A stretch of 64,000 nt of DNA, taken from assembly GCF_018070075.1 (NCBI RefSeq), contig NZ_JAGPXE010000011.1, forward strand, positions 1 through 64,000, written 5' to 3'. Positions 18,327-26,274 of the stretch are shown piece after piece; positions within the stretch are counted from its first letter, which is position 1, and each line of letters opens with the position of its first letter. The DNA comes from Saccharopolyspora endophytica (lineage in GTDB: Bacteria; Actinomycetota; Actinomycetes; Mycobacteriales; Pseudonocardiaceae). Below the pieces are notes generated by a model that saw nothing but the letters and a program-made list of their open reading frames with translations, did no database searches and was not told where the DNA came from. The position numbers were made by a program, and so were the translations under genes.

Positions 18327-18911
18327 TCACATAGCCATTGCCGGTACCGGCCAACGGCGAAGGCGCGCCGGGGCCCACCACGCGAGTTCTCCGGCCCGGA
18401 CTACCAGGTCGTGTTCGATGAAGAGGGCGACCGCAACGGGGTCACACTCGTTCGGGCTCAATCCCGCGGCGAGTTGATGCACGACGCCTTGCAGGAAAGG
18501 CTCATCGATCGTGTAGCAGTCGAGCACGCCGGATCGACGATCACGGACTTGGATGAACCCAGGCCCCTGCCGGAGAACACATTTCCCGGGGTGGTACGCG
18601 GTGGACCACTCCTCCAGCTCCGCGCCCGTTCCGGCAGGTGGAGGTAGATGCGCGAACGACTTCCACTCGGCTGGTACCTCCGCAGCCGTCCAGTCGACCA
18701 GCACTCCCCAAGCCTCCAGTTCGCGAATCAGATCGAGAGGTGGGCGCGCCGAGTCGTCGGTCAGGCAGATCGGTTCCGTGAACACGACTCGACGGATGCC
18801 GGCCCTGAACAGCGCCTCCGCCTGCGCGGGAGCCTTGGTTGACACTCGTTCGCACACCACAGGTTCCTGGGCGAGGCGGCCTCGATGATGCAAGTAGGCT
18901 TCGATCTCCAC
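18327..18911 (-). CDS. DUF5825-like partner of the radical SAM maturase
   Basis: A 194-residue soluble protein. I recognise it tentatively as DUF5825, a small family that I recall being found beside RiPP radical SAM C-methyltransferases. Visible features are RRVVFTEPICLTDDSARPPL, LEAWGVLVDW, a conserved-looking GKCVLRQGPGFIQVRDRR segment, and a helical C-terminus. No metal or SAM motif is present, so it may bind or present the peptide. The GTG start lies 4 bp after the maturase stop, and its ribosome-binding site GGGTGA includes that stop codon, which indicates translational coupling. Confidence 0.65.
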   Translation of the reverse strand: MEIEAYLHHRGRLAQEPVVCERVSTKAPAQAEALFRAGIRRVVFTEPICLTDDSARPPLDLIRELEAWGVLVDWTAAEVPAEWKSFAHLPPPAGTGAELEEWSTAYHPGKCVLRQGPGFIQVRDRRSGVLDCYTIDEPFLQGVVHQLAAGLSPNECDPVAVALFIEHDLVVRAGELAWWAPARLRRWPVPAMAM

Positions 18912-18915
18912 GTCT

Positions 18916-20733
18916 TCACCCGACCCTCAACTGCCGCTGATTGTTGGCTTCGGGGACGACGTGCACGTAGTGGCCTCCATCGGTGAAGACCAGCCCGGCT
19001 GCCTGCCAAGACATCAACGTGTCCTGGATTCCCGAGCCGAAGCGCTTCTGGAGTGTTGACAACCCTCTCGGACGATCAAGCATCTCGAACAAAGCCATAT
19101 CGGTGCCGGCAAGCACGTGTTCGCGCTGGCCGAACCCGGGGCGATCGTCCACGATCACGGTCTCGGCATCCATCCGCACCAAATCCAGGTCGCTTCCCCG
19201 ATGCGCAGCCCGCCAGGCAGCCGAAGCATCCAACAACCGCTTCTCGGTATCGGCCCCGATGCCTGCGGGCTTGCTGGTGAACAGATAGGCGATATCGGCC
19301 AGCTCTTCAGAAGGCAGATCGTAGTTGCGGGCGTATTGGGGATCAGGGCTGCGCTCCGAGAAGCCCAGCTCTAAACGATCGAAATACGGGCTGAAGCGCT
19401 CCAGCGCGATGCGGTCCGCACCGTCCATCGGCGGAAGATGATGCAACGCGGCCATTTGATCGATCACTGGGATGTAGTCCGAATCCAACTCGCCAGGAAA
19501 CCCGTACAGGTAGTTCCACATCACGGTGAGGCCCAACGAGCTAGCATCCCGGAGAAAACGCACGTTCTGGCAACCGCTCACCCCCTTGTCCATGAGCCTG
19601 AGGACTCGAGTGCTGAGATTCTCGATGCCGGGCTGCACCTGGACGACTCCGGAGTCCACCAACAGGCGCATCTGATCGAATCGGAGGTTCGACTTGACCT
19701 CGCATTGAATCCGCAGGTCGCATCCGGATTCGACGAATTCCGGCAGGACCGTGTTGAGGTAGCTCATGTCGAGGATGTTGTCCACGAGGTACACATCGAG
19801 CACCTGATGCTGAGCCGCGAGCTCGAACAACTCATCGCGGAACCGTTGGGGACTCTTGCTTCGAAACTCCATGAAGGCCCCGTTAAGACCGCAGAACGTG
19901 CAGTGGTGCTTTTCTCCCCACCAACAACCGCGGGATCCCTCGACGACCAACTTGGGCTCCACCTCGGTGGATGCAGAACAGGAAGCGTGCCGCTCGAAGT
20001 AGTCACCGAAGTCGGGTGACACTATGCGCCCCGGCGGCAACGGGGCGGCGCTCGGCGCGTTCGCGCTAGCCTCCGACTTGTGGCGCCAGCACAACCCGGG
20101 GATCTCCTGCAAACCACCCCCGGAAGCGAGCCCGTCGAGCAGCGCGGGGAACACAGCCTCGCCTTCCCCGCGGACCACGAAGTCGACGAACTCGAAGTTC
20201 CGATGCCAGGCCGCCCCCTGCGGCCCCTCGCAGTTCGCCCCACCCAGCACCGTCCGCAACGCAGGATCGATGCTTTTCAACTCACGAGCCAGGGCAAGCG
20301 AGGCCGCATTTTGCTGGAACGTCGTGGTGAGGCCAACTAGCGCGCCGGCTGAATCCGCCAGCTTCTTGGCATACATCGAGATCCAGTCCGGCACGAGCTC
20401 GTGCAGTTGAACGCACAGCCGGAGCAATGCCTCGTCGATGTCTCCGCGATGCGCCGCGTAAAACTCCTCGACGCGCCAGGACCGATCGTCATAAAGCGCA
20501 GAGGTGAAGATCCAGTCGCCACAGCCCTGGAAGTAGCTGTCAAGACTGAAGAAGTCGTATTCACGCAGGCCGGCGCCGAACTCGCCGTGCATCCAATCGA
20601 AGAAGTCGAGGTTCGCATCCACCATGGCGACCCGATGATCCCCGCCGCGTTCGGCAGCCGCTTTGAGGATTCCACATGCCAGTGACGGGTACGCGACCGA
20701 CGCCCACGGCATGTTGACCAACGTCACGTCCAC
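18916..20733 (-). CDS. B12-binding radical SAM RiPP maturase (TIGR03975-like)
   Basis: About 605 residues. The N-terminal third has a cobalamin-binding-type Rossmann domain (VTLVNMPWASVAYPSLACGI, VGLTTTFQQNAAS, TVLGGANCEGPQG, FVVRGEGEAVFPALL). The radical SAM core begins with GSRGCWWGEKHHCTFCGLNG, giving cluster cysteines near 270, 278 and 281 in a CX7CX2C spacing instead of the usual CX3CX2C. FRSKSPQRF and ERFSPYF are typical of the ribosomal-peptide maturation radical SAM C-methyltransferases. Start GTG at 20733 is chosen because GGAGGTG lies upstream at good spacing; upstream ATG/GTG options exist at 20781 and 20805. It lies 79 bp after the candidate precursor. Confidence 0.82.
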   Translation of the reverse strand: MDVTLVNMPWASVAYPSLACGILKAAAERGGDHRVAMVDANLDFFDWMHGEFGAGLREYDFFSLDSYFQGCGDWIFTSALYDDRSWRVEEFYAAHRGDIDEALLRLCVQLHELVPDWISMYAKKLADSAGALVGLTTTFQQNAASLALARELKSIDPALRTVLGGANCEGPQGAAWHRNFEFVDFVVRGEGEAVFPALLDGLASGGGLQEIPGLCWRHKSEASANAPSAAPLPPGRIVSPDFGDYFERHASCSASTEVEPKLVVEGSRGCWWGEKHHCTFCGLNGAFMEFRSKSPQRFRDELFELAAQHQVLDVYLVDNILDMSYLNTVLPEFVESGCDLRIQCEVKSNLRFDQMRLLVDSGVVQVQPGIENLSTRVLRLMDKGVSGCQNVRFLRDASSLGLTVMWNYLYGFPGELDSDYIPVIDQMAALHHLPPMDGADRIALERFSPYFDRLELGFSERSPDPQYARNYDLPSEELADIAYLFTSKPAGIGADTEKRLLDASAAWRAAHRGSDLDLVRMDAETVIVDDRPGFGQREHVLAGTDMALFEMLDRPRGLSTLQKRFGSGIQDTLMSWQAAGLVFTDGGHYVHVVPEANNQRQLRVG

Positions 20734-20755
20734 TCGATCACACCTCCGAATCGGC

Positions 20756-20809
20756 AAAGGCGGGGTGGAGCGACGAGGCATGCGCGCATCCCCCAGCCGC
20801 CCCACCTTT
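20756..20809 (-). terminator. Hairpin directly after the precursor gene (possible attenuator)
   Basis: Arms at 20797-20809 and 20756-20768 pair over 10 bp including one G-U, then one mismatch and two more pairs. The first arm starts 3 bases after the precursor stop. There is no U-tract, so it could act as a partial terminator or mRNA stabiliser that keeps precursor in excess of maturase, as is common in RiPP operons. Confidence 0.5.
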
Positions 20810-20812
20810 CCG

Positions 20813-20887
20813 CTACTTGGAGATCCGCACGCCTGTGGTGCCGCCGCCGATCGCGTGCGGGGAGTTGTGCACCGTCTTCTTCTTCAT
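20813..20887 (-). CDS. Candidate RiPP precursor peptide, 24 residues
   Basis: A very short gene not found by length-based callers. It begins MKKKTVHNSP and ends GGGTTGVRISK, with no cysteine. The ATG is preceded by a strong ribosome-binding site (GAGGGGGTGA). Of 24 sense codons, 23 end in G or C, which is coding-like and contrasts with the AT-richer leader upstream. It is the first gene of the minus-strand operon, followed by a hairpin and then the radical SAM maturase. No leader/core split is known. That it is the maturase substrate is inferred from position, codon use and ribosome-binding site; it could also be a regulatory leader peptide. Confidence 0.6.
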   Translation of the reverse strand: MKKKTVHNSPHAIGGGTTGVRISK

Positions 20888-21302
20888 TTTCTCACCCCCT
20901 CAATAATTCGATCTTGGGCCGCAGGCATCGACTACCAAGCGGCCAAGCATGAGAGCTGGGGAGATGGACCAGTTGCGAGATTCGCGACTCTACCAAGGAG
21001 CACAGTCGACCCAAATCCCAAAATGCCCGATTCCCCAAGCGCGCCCGAACTTGTTTTTCACTCATTTCCCAAAATGCCGAATCCCGTATCAAACATGCAG
21101 ATCAAATTCGCTTGAATTGCACCACGCCACCCGAAAAGAGCAGCATCACACCGAAAGGATTGAACGCTCAACGTCCGATTTGCACGTGCTCGACACCGAT
21201 CTCGCACCCGCCAGTACCCCGTCTCACCCCTCAAGCAGGTGGATCACCTTTCGGGATTCAACGAGGTGAGGGCGCTATCGAGTGTCGCGACCTCGTCGCT
21301 GA
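20888..21302. promoter_or_regulatory. Control region of the RiPP-like operon (415 bp, no convincing gene)
   Basis: An AT-richer stretch between the precursor and the alpha/beta hydrolase. It holds two near-identical direct repeats containing TCCCAAAATGCC (21016-21035 and 21067-21085, 51 bp apart) and a second pair with CTACCAAG (20990-20997 and 20933-20940). A 57-codon reading frame (21065-20892, minus) has weak third-position bias and is not called. A short stem (GCGACCT/AGGTCGC, 21287-21311) may terminate the hydrolase transcript. No regulator gene is adjacent. Confidence 0.4.
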
Positions 21303-22253
21303 TCAGGTCGCCGGGTGCAGGGCTCGGCGGAGGGCGTCGCGGGTTTCGGTGGTTTGGCGTTGGGACACCGCTGCGCCCGTGAGCACCGCCGAGCGGTGAA
21401 ACGTGCCGGGGAACAGGTGCAGCTCGACCGGCACGCCCGCGCGCAGCAGGCCGGAGGCGTAGGCCAGGCCCTCGTCGCGCAGCGGGTCGTTCTCGTACAC
21501 CGACACGTACGCGGCCGGCAGCCCGGACAGGTCGTCCGCGCGGGCCGGAGCCGCGTAGGCGGGAACGTCCCCGTTCCACCCGCGCAGGTAGTGCCGCCAG
21601 CTCAGCACCGCGTCGGCGTGGTTCCACAGCGGTGTCTCGTCGAACGTGCGTGCCGAGAACGTCTCGACGCGGTCGTCGACCTCCGGGGCGTCGAGCACCT
21701 GGAAGCGCACCGGAGGTCCGCCCCGGTCCCGGACCAGCAACGTCAGGGCTGCGGCGAGCCCGCCACCCGCGCTCATCCCGTACACCGCGATGCGCGTGGT
21801 GTCCACGCCGAGCGACCCGGACTCCGACGTGGTCCAGCCGAGCACGGCCTCGCAGTCCCACAACGCCGCCGGGTACGGATGCTCGGGCGCCAAGCGGTAG
21901 TCGACCGCGACGACGACCGCGGGCAGGTGCGAGCACAGGTCCACCGCCTGCGCGGTCAGGGAATCCACGCCGCCCATCACGAACCCGCCCCCGTGCAGCA
22001 GGAGCACGGCAGGTAGCGGGTCGGGCACGTCGGACGGGCGGAAGACGCGGACCGGCACACCTCCCCCAACCTCGTGATCGGTCGCGGTGACCTCGCCGGG
22101 AACCTCCTGCGGAGCGTTCGCGGCGAGGTCCGCCATCCGCGTTCGAGCGCCGTCGAGGTCGTGGATGTGCAGGTCGGGCAACGCGGGCACGGCTGCGGCC
22201 AGTTCGGGATCGAGATGCACGGTTCGCCCCCCAGTGGTGCGCGATGGCGCCAC
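21303..22253 (-). CDS. Alpha/beta hydrolase, hormone-sensitive-lipase-type esterase
   Basis: A 316-residue cytoplasmic carboxylesterase. The HSL oxyanion motif HGGGFVMGG is followed by the nucleophile elbow YGMSAGGGL. The acid and base of the triad are in ENDPLRDEG and PGTFHRS. These enzymes cleave short-chain or aromatic esters. Start is GTG at 22253; an in-frame GTG at 22220 with a G-rich upstream stretch is an alternative. It is transcribed in the same direction as the FAD monooxygenase 44 bp upstream, so the two may be co-transcribed. Confidence 0.85.
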   Translation of the reverse strand: MAPSRTTGGRTVHLDPELAAAVPALPDLHIHDLDGARTRMADLAANAPQEVPGEVTATDHEVGGGVPVRVFRPSDVPDPLPAVLLLHGGGFVMGGVDSLTAQAVDLCSHLPAVVVAVDYRLAPEHPYPAALWDCEAVLGWTTSESGSLGVDTTRIAVYGMSAGGGLAAALTLLVRDRGGPPVRFQVLDAPEVDDRVETFSARTFDETPLWNHADAVLSWRHYLRGWNGDVPAYAAPARADDLSGLPAAYVSVYENDPLRDEGLAYASGLLRAGVPVELHLFPGTFHRSAVLTGAAVSQRQTTETRDALRRALHPAT

Positions 22254-22297
22254 GGTCCCACCGAACCAACCCGACCCGCCACCGCTGCCCGCGCGTT

Positions 22298-24220
22298 CTA
22301 GCTCCTGCCGGAGGCCGTGGAGGTTCCGACCTCGACGAGGACTCCGCCGAGGAAGTCGACGAGCTCGTCGTGGGCGTCGAGCGGGAGCACGTGGGCGACG
22401 TACTGGTCCGGCCGGACCACCACGAGGGCGCCGCGTTCCCTGTCCAGACCGCGCAGGTCGAAGATGTCGGCGTCCGGGTCCGGGCAGAAGGCCTTCTCGT
22501 GGTCGACGAGCGCGAACGGTCCCTTGCGCGGCAGGAGCACCGGCGGCAGGTCCTCGACCGTGATGTCGCGATGTCCCTGCTGCAGCACGGCCCGGACGTC
22601 GATCACCGAGTCGGGGTCGGCACCGGGCGGGGTGAACCGGGCGATCGGCGAACCCCCGGAGGCCAGGAACCGGGCCAGATCCCCCAGCCGGGAATCGGCG
22701 CTGCCCGGGTGCGCGCGGTCGGCGAACGCGTAGAGCCGCCAGGCGCCGTCGGCCCGGGCGGCGTGTCCGAGATGCACCGGCTTCGCGTCGGCCAGGCGGA
22801 TCACCGGCGCCGAGTGGAACCGCATCCCCAGCGGGAACCCGTCGGCCAGGTCCTGATGAGGTGATGCGGAGGTGATCAGGGAGGGCTGGTAGCGCACGGC
22901 GACCCCGGCGGTGAACCGGCCCTGCTCGCGGAAGTAGTGCTGGAACTTCTCCGGGTCCGCACGGCCCTCGTCACCGTCCGAGCGGGCGCTGAACAGGGCG
23001 GCGAACTCGCGGTCGAAGTCGATGAGCTGCTGGGCGACCGCCTGCCGCTCCTCGGAGTAGGTGCGCAGCAGCTCGGGCCGCGACGTGCCGCGCAGCACCG
23101 CGCCCAGCTTCCACCCGAGGTTCCAGGCGTCGGCCATCGAGACGTTCATGCCCTGCCCGGCCTTCGCGCTGTGGGTGTGGCAGGCGTCGCCGGCGATGAA
23201 CACCCTCGGCTCGCGCGCTCCGGACTCGTCGGCGTCGTCGAAGCGGTCGCAGAGGCGCTGGCCGATCTCGTAGACCGCCCACCAGCCGACGTGCTTCACG
23301 TCGATCGAGTACGGGTGCAGGATCCGGTTGGCGACCGCGGCGAGCTTCTCCGGCGTCGCGCTGCGGTCGCGCAGCATCTCGGCGTCGCGGTCGTTGTCGA
23401 GTTCGATGTAGAGCCGCACCAGGTATCCGCCCTCGCGCGGGATGATCAGGATGCTGCCCTGCTCGGAGTGGATGGCCGACTTGAGCCGGATGTCGGGGAA
23501 ATCGGTGACGGCCAGGACGTCGAGCACGCCCCACGAGCTGTTGGTCGCATCGCCCTCCAGTCGGCGGCCGATGGCTTCCCGGGTTCCGCTGCGCGAACCG
23601 TCGCAGCCCACCACGTACTTGGCCCGGATCGTCGAGGTTTCGCCCGTGGGCTCGAAGTTCTCGACGTGCTGCAGCGTGACCGCGACCGGGTGCTCGCCGT
23701 CGGGGTCGACCCGGACGTCGGTGGCGTGCAAGCCGTAGAACGGCTCGGCTCGGCTGGCCGAGCGGCGCATGTGGTCGCGCAGGTAGGCCAGCATCCGGGC
23801 CTGGTTGACGATCATGTGCGGCATCTCGGAGATGCCCTCCTCCACGTCGTCGACGCGCCCGGCGCGCACGATCGAGCCGCTGCCATCGGGGTCCGGCCGC
23901 CAGAAGCTCACCTCGTTGACCTGGTAGCCCTCGTGGATGAGCTGGTCGGCGAGCCCGAACGCCTCGAACATCTCCACCGTGCGGCAGGCGACGCCGTCGG
24001 CCTGGCCGACTTCCAGCGGTCCGTCCCGCCGGTCGACGATCACCGTGCGCAGCTCCGGGAACCGGGCCAGCTGGGCCGCCAGGACCAGACCGGCCGGGCC
24101 GCAGCCGATGATCACCACGTCGGCGGTGTCCGGCAGGCCGGGAGGCCGCTCCGCGACGGACGGGTGGGGCTCGTCCACGAACGGGTCGCCGGGCTTGTAG
24201 CCGTCAAGGTAGAACTGCAC
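22298..24220 (-). CDS. FAD-dependent aromatic monooxygenase (phenol 2-monooxygenase type)
   Basis: A 640-residue flavoprotein hydroxylase. The ADP-binding fingerprint is VVIIGCGPAGLVLAAQLARF. The second FAD motif is VFIAGDACHTHSAKAGQGMN, and the DG-type region is YVVGCDGSRSGTREAIG. The extra C-terminal thioredoxin-like domain (from about residue 440) and overall length match phenol 2-monooxygenase or 3-hydroxybenzoate 4-monooxygenase rather than the 400-residue PobA type. The GTG at 24220 is preferred to 24286 because GAGGAG lies upstream. A TTCTGC-type palindrome lies about 116 bp before the start, matching the site in front of the neighbouring iclR gene, so IclR control is likely. Confidence 0.88.
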   Translation of the reverse strand: MQFYLDGYKPGDPFVDEPHPSVAERPPGLPDTADVVIIGCGPAGLVLAAQLARFPELRTVIVDRRDGPLEVGQADGVACRTVEMFEAFGLADQLIHEGYQVNEVSFWRPDPDGSGSIVRAGRVDDVEEGISEMPHMIVNQARMLAYLRDHMRRSASRAEPFYGLHATDVRVDPDGEHPVAVTLQHVENFEPTGETSTIRAKYVVGCDGSRSGTREAIGRRLEGDATNSSWGVLDVLAVTDFPDIRLKSAIHSEQGSILIIPREGGYLVRLYIELDNDRDAEMLRDRSATPEKLAAVANRILHPYSIDVKHVGWWAVYEIGQRLCDRFDDADESGAREPRVFIAGDACHTHSAKAGQGMNVSMADAWNLGWKLGAVLRGTSRPELLRTYSEERQAVAQQLIDFDREFAALFSARSDGDEGRADPEKFQHYFREQGRFTAGVAVRYQPSLITSASPHQDLADGFPLGMRFHSAPVIRLADAKPVHLGHAARADGAWRLYAFADRAHPGSADSRLGDLARFLASGGSPIARFTPPGADPDSVIDVRAVLQQGHRDITVEDLPPVLLPRKGPFALVDHEKAFCPDPDADIFDLRGLDRERGALVVVRPDQYVAHVLPLDAHDELVDFLGGVLVEVGTSTASGRS

Positions 24221-24335
24221 TGGTCTGAACTCCTCTTCGCATCTGCGGGCCGGTCTTGGATCGCCCGCTGAGCTCCGCCCGGACACCGGGTAGCGCGTTC
24301 CACCCTGCGACGGTCCTCGGCTGAGGAACAGGTAG

Positions 24336-24350
24336 TTCTGCTATGAAGAA
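24336..24350. promoter_or_regulatory. IclR-type site upstream of the FAD monooxygenase
   Basis: TTCTGCTATGAAGAA is a one-mismatch version of the perfect palindrome at 25184-25198 (TTCTGC-N3-GCAGAA). The two sites flank the iclR gene and face the two genes most likely to be controlled by it. Confidence 0.5.
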
Positions 24351-24396
24351 TTCGTCCGGTTCCGCGAGCGTTCCGCCGGCAAGGAACCGGAAGTGG

Positions 24397-25158
24397 TCAT
24401 TCCGAGTGCAGGTCGTTCTCCAGCGCGCTCGCAGCCGAGGCGAGGACGGCGACGATCGGGCGCAGCCGCCCTCGGTCGTAGCGCACGCTGGGCATCGACA
24501 CCGACAGCCCCGCGATCGCCGCGCCCTCCGCGGATCGGACCGGCACGCCGATGGCGACGACGCCGCGCTCCGAACGCCCTTGGTTCAGCGCGAACCCGTT
24601 GCGCCGGACCTTCGCCAGCTCCCGGCGCAGCTGGTCCATGTCGGGCACCTCGGCCTGAGCCGCTCCGGCGTAGGTGGAGTCGAGCTCTTCGCCGGTGAGC
24701 TCGGAGAGCAGCAGCAGGCCGGCGGTGGTCTGGTGGGCTGGGAAGACCATGCCCTCCCGGGATCCCACCCGCAACGCCTGCCGGCACTCGGCGCAGGCGA
24801 TGAACCGGGTGGTGCTCCCGGTGCGCACCGTCAGGTTGACCGACTCCCCCAGCTCGTCGACGAGCCTGTCCAGGTGGGGCAGGGCGGCCTGCCGCAGCCG
24901 GGAGGCCGTCGAGCGCGAATGCGAGGCGAGCTCCAGGACGGGACCCGCGCGGTAGACCTTGGTGTCGTCCTGCGCGGCGAAATCCCGGTAGACGAGCATC
25001 GCGAGCAGCCGGTGGGCGGTCGACCGCGCGACACCCAGGCGCTCAGCCGCGTCGGCGACGCTCAGACCGCCTTCGAGCTGCAGGATCGTCGCGAGCCGCA
25101 ACGCGTGATCAACGCTGGCGATGGCGTACGCCGGGGGTTGCTTCATCTCCGTGGCCAT
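24397..25158 (-). CDS. IclR-family transcriptional regulator
   Basis: A 253-residue regulator. Residues about 10-70 form the winged helix-turn-helix (ASVDHALRLATILQLEGGLS, AAERLGVARSTAHRLLAML). The C-terminal effector domain has the IclR signature NGFALNQGRSERGVVAIGVP and AIAGLSVSMPSVRY. IclR proteins sense aromatic acids or central metabolites. The ATG at 25158 has GGAGGG upstream and gives normal length; a longer frame to 25380 is not supported. It is upstream of the FAD monooxygenase on the same strand and divergent from the SDR gene. Confidence 0.88.
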   Translation of the reverse strand: MATEMKQPPAYAIASVDHALRLATILQLEGGLSVADAAERLGVARSTAHRLLAMLVYRDFAAQDDTKVYRAGPVLELASHSRSTASRLRQAALPHLDRLVDELGESVNLTVRTGSTTRFIACAECRQALRVGSREGMVFPAHQTTAGLLLLSELTGEELDSTYAGAAQAEVPDMDQLRRELAKVRRNGFALNQGRSERGVVAIGVPVRSAEGAAIAGLSVSMPSVRYDRGRLRPIVAVLASAASALENDLHSE

Positions 25159-25183
25159 CAGCCCTCCGAGCCTCCGAGTTCGA

Positions 25184-25198
25184 TTCTGCTGTGCAGAA
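25184..25198. promoter_or_regulatory. IclR-type palindrome 25 bp upstream of iclR
   Basis: TTCTGCTGTGCAGAA has perfect 6-bp arms with a 3-bp spacer, extended by one more pair (A/T) on each side. Its position in front of iclR suggests autoregulation. Confidence 0.55.
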
Positions 25199-25284
25199 TA
25201 CTTGGTTCCGGTTTTGCGTGACCAACCCACCGCAGGCAGGCCGCTCCACCCCAAAGCGCCTTCCCCCCAACGAGAAAACCAACC

Positions 25285-25333
25285 TGGACAGCCTGTCCAA
25301 AATATCGCCGCGCAAACCTGGACAGGTTGTCCA
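25285..25333. promoter_or_regulatory. Tandem TGGACA-N3-TGTCCA operators upstream of the SDR gene
   Basis: Two palindromes, TGGACAGCCTGTCCA (25285-25299) and TGGACAGGTTGTCCA (25319-25333), share the flanks AACC and AA. Their centres are 34 bp apart. They sit 83-131 bp before the SDR start and differ from the TTCTGC sites, so a second regulator probably controls the SDR-hydrolase-P450 operon. Confidence 0.55.
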
Positions 25334-25415
25334 AGTCTTTGCGATGCTGGCCCGAACCCACCCGAAGTGAGGCAGCGCATCGGCAGAGCTGCCTCCGCAC
25401 GACAGGGAGAACCGG

Positions 25416-26228
25416 ATGAGAGTGGATGGCGCCATCGCAGTCGTCACGGGAGCCGCTTCAGGGATGGGCCTGGCCACCGCCAAGGCCCTGACCGACGCCG
25501 GCGCGACCGTCTACGGCATCGACCTGCGTCGAGAAGCCCTGGACGAGGAGTTCGCCCAGCTCCCCCGCGCCCGCGGATTCGCGCTGGACGTGTCCGACTC
25601 GACCGCGATCAACGAGGTCTTCGGCCAGGTCGGGACCGACCACGGCAAGCTCGACGTCCTGGTCAACGCCGCCGGCGTGTCCACCCCCGGCGGGGCGCAG
25701 CAGGCGTGGGTCGACGGCATCAACGACCGGATGGTCAACGCGGCCAAGACCGGCGAAACGTTCCACCCCGAATTCCTGGGCGGGATCACCGATGCGGACT
25801 TCGACCGCGTGGTCGCCATCAACCTCAACGGCACCTTCTACACGATCCGCGCCGCCGTGGACCTGCTCAAGAAGGCCGGCGGGGGTTCGATCGTCAACTT
25901 CGCCTCGGTGGCGGGGCTCATCGGCCTGCCGATGCCCGCCTACTACCCGGCGTCCAAGGCCGCGATCGTCGGGCTGACCAAGGCGGTGGCCGCTGAGTTG
26001 GCGCCGTTCGACATCCGCGTCAACGCCCTGGCCCCGGCCGGCGTCAACACCGCGATGCTCAGCGCCTCCGGCGACGACCACGTCCAGGCGCTGCTGGCGC
26101 TGCAGCCGCTCAAGCGCGTCGCGGAACCCGACGAGGTCGGCCGCACCGTCCTGTTCCTGGCCTCCGACGCGGGCAAGCACTTCACCGGCCAGACGCTCTC
26201 GCCCTCCGGCGGCGCTCTCATGGCCTGA
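25416..26228 (+). CDS. SDR-family NAD(P)-dependent oxidoreductase
   Basis: A 270-residue classical short-chain dehydrogenase. The cofactor motif is VVTGAASGMGLATA, followed by VLVNAAGVS. The catalytic residues are Ser in VNFASVAGL, then Tyr and Lys in PAYYPASKAAIVGL. Asp after the second strand (YGIDLRRE) points to NAD(H). An unusual insert (residues about 88-120, with QQAWVDGINDRMVNAAKTGE) lengthens the region before the helix alpha-E. AGGGAG lies 6 bases before the ATG. It is the first gene of an operon with a serine hydrolase and the P450 fusion. Confidence 0.87.
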   Translation: MRVDGAIAVVTGAASGMGLATAKALTDAGATVYGIDLRREALDEEFAQLPRARGFALDVSDSTAINEVFGQVGTDHGKLDVLVNAAGVSTPGGAQQAWVDGINDRMVNAAKTGETFHPEFLGGITDADFDRVVAINLNGTFYTIRAAVDLLKKAGGGSIVNFASVAGLIGLPMPAYYPASKAAIVGLTKAVAAELAPFDIRVNALAPAGVNTAMLSASGDDHVQALLALQPLKRVAEPDEVGRTVLFLASDAGKHFTGQTLSPSGGALMA

Positions 26229-26274
26229 GCAGCCCGCCCGACCACTCCTGCCCCGCAGCACGAACGGAAGAACA

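Noticed and set aside
20892..21065. 57-codon minus-strand frame ending 4 bp before the candidate precursor
   Set aside because: Third positions are close to random and the ribosome-binding site is poor, unlike the 24-codon gene next to it. It overlaps the direct repeats and is more likely leader DNA.
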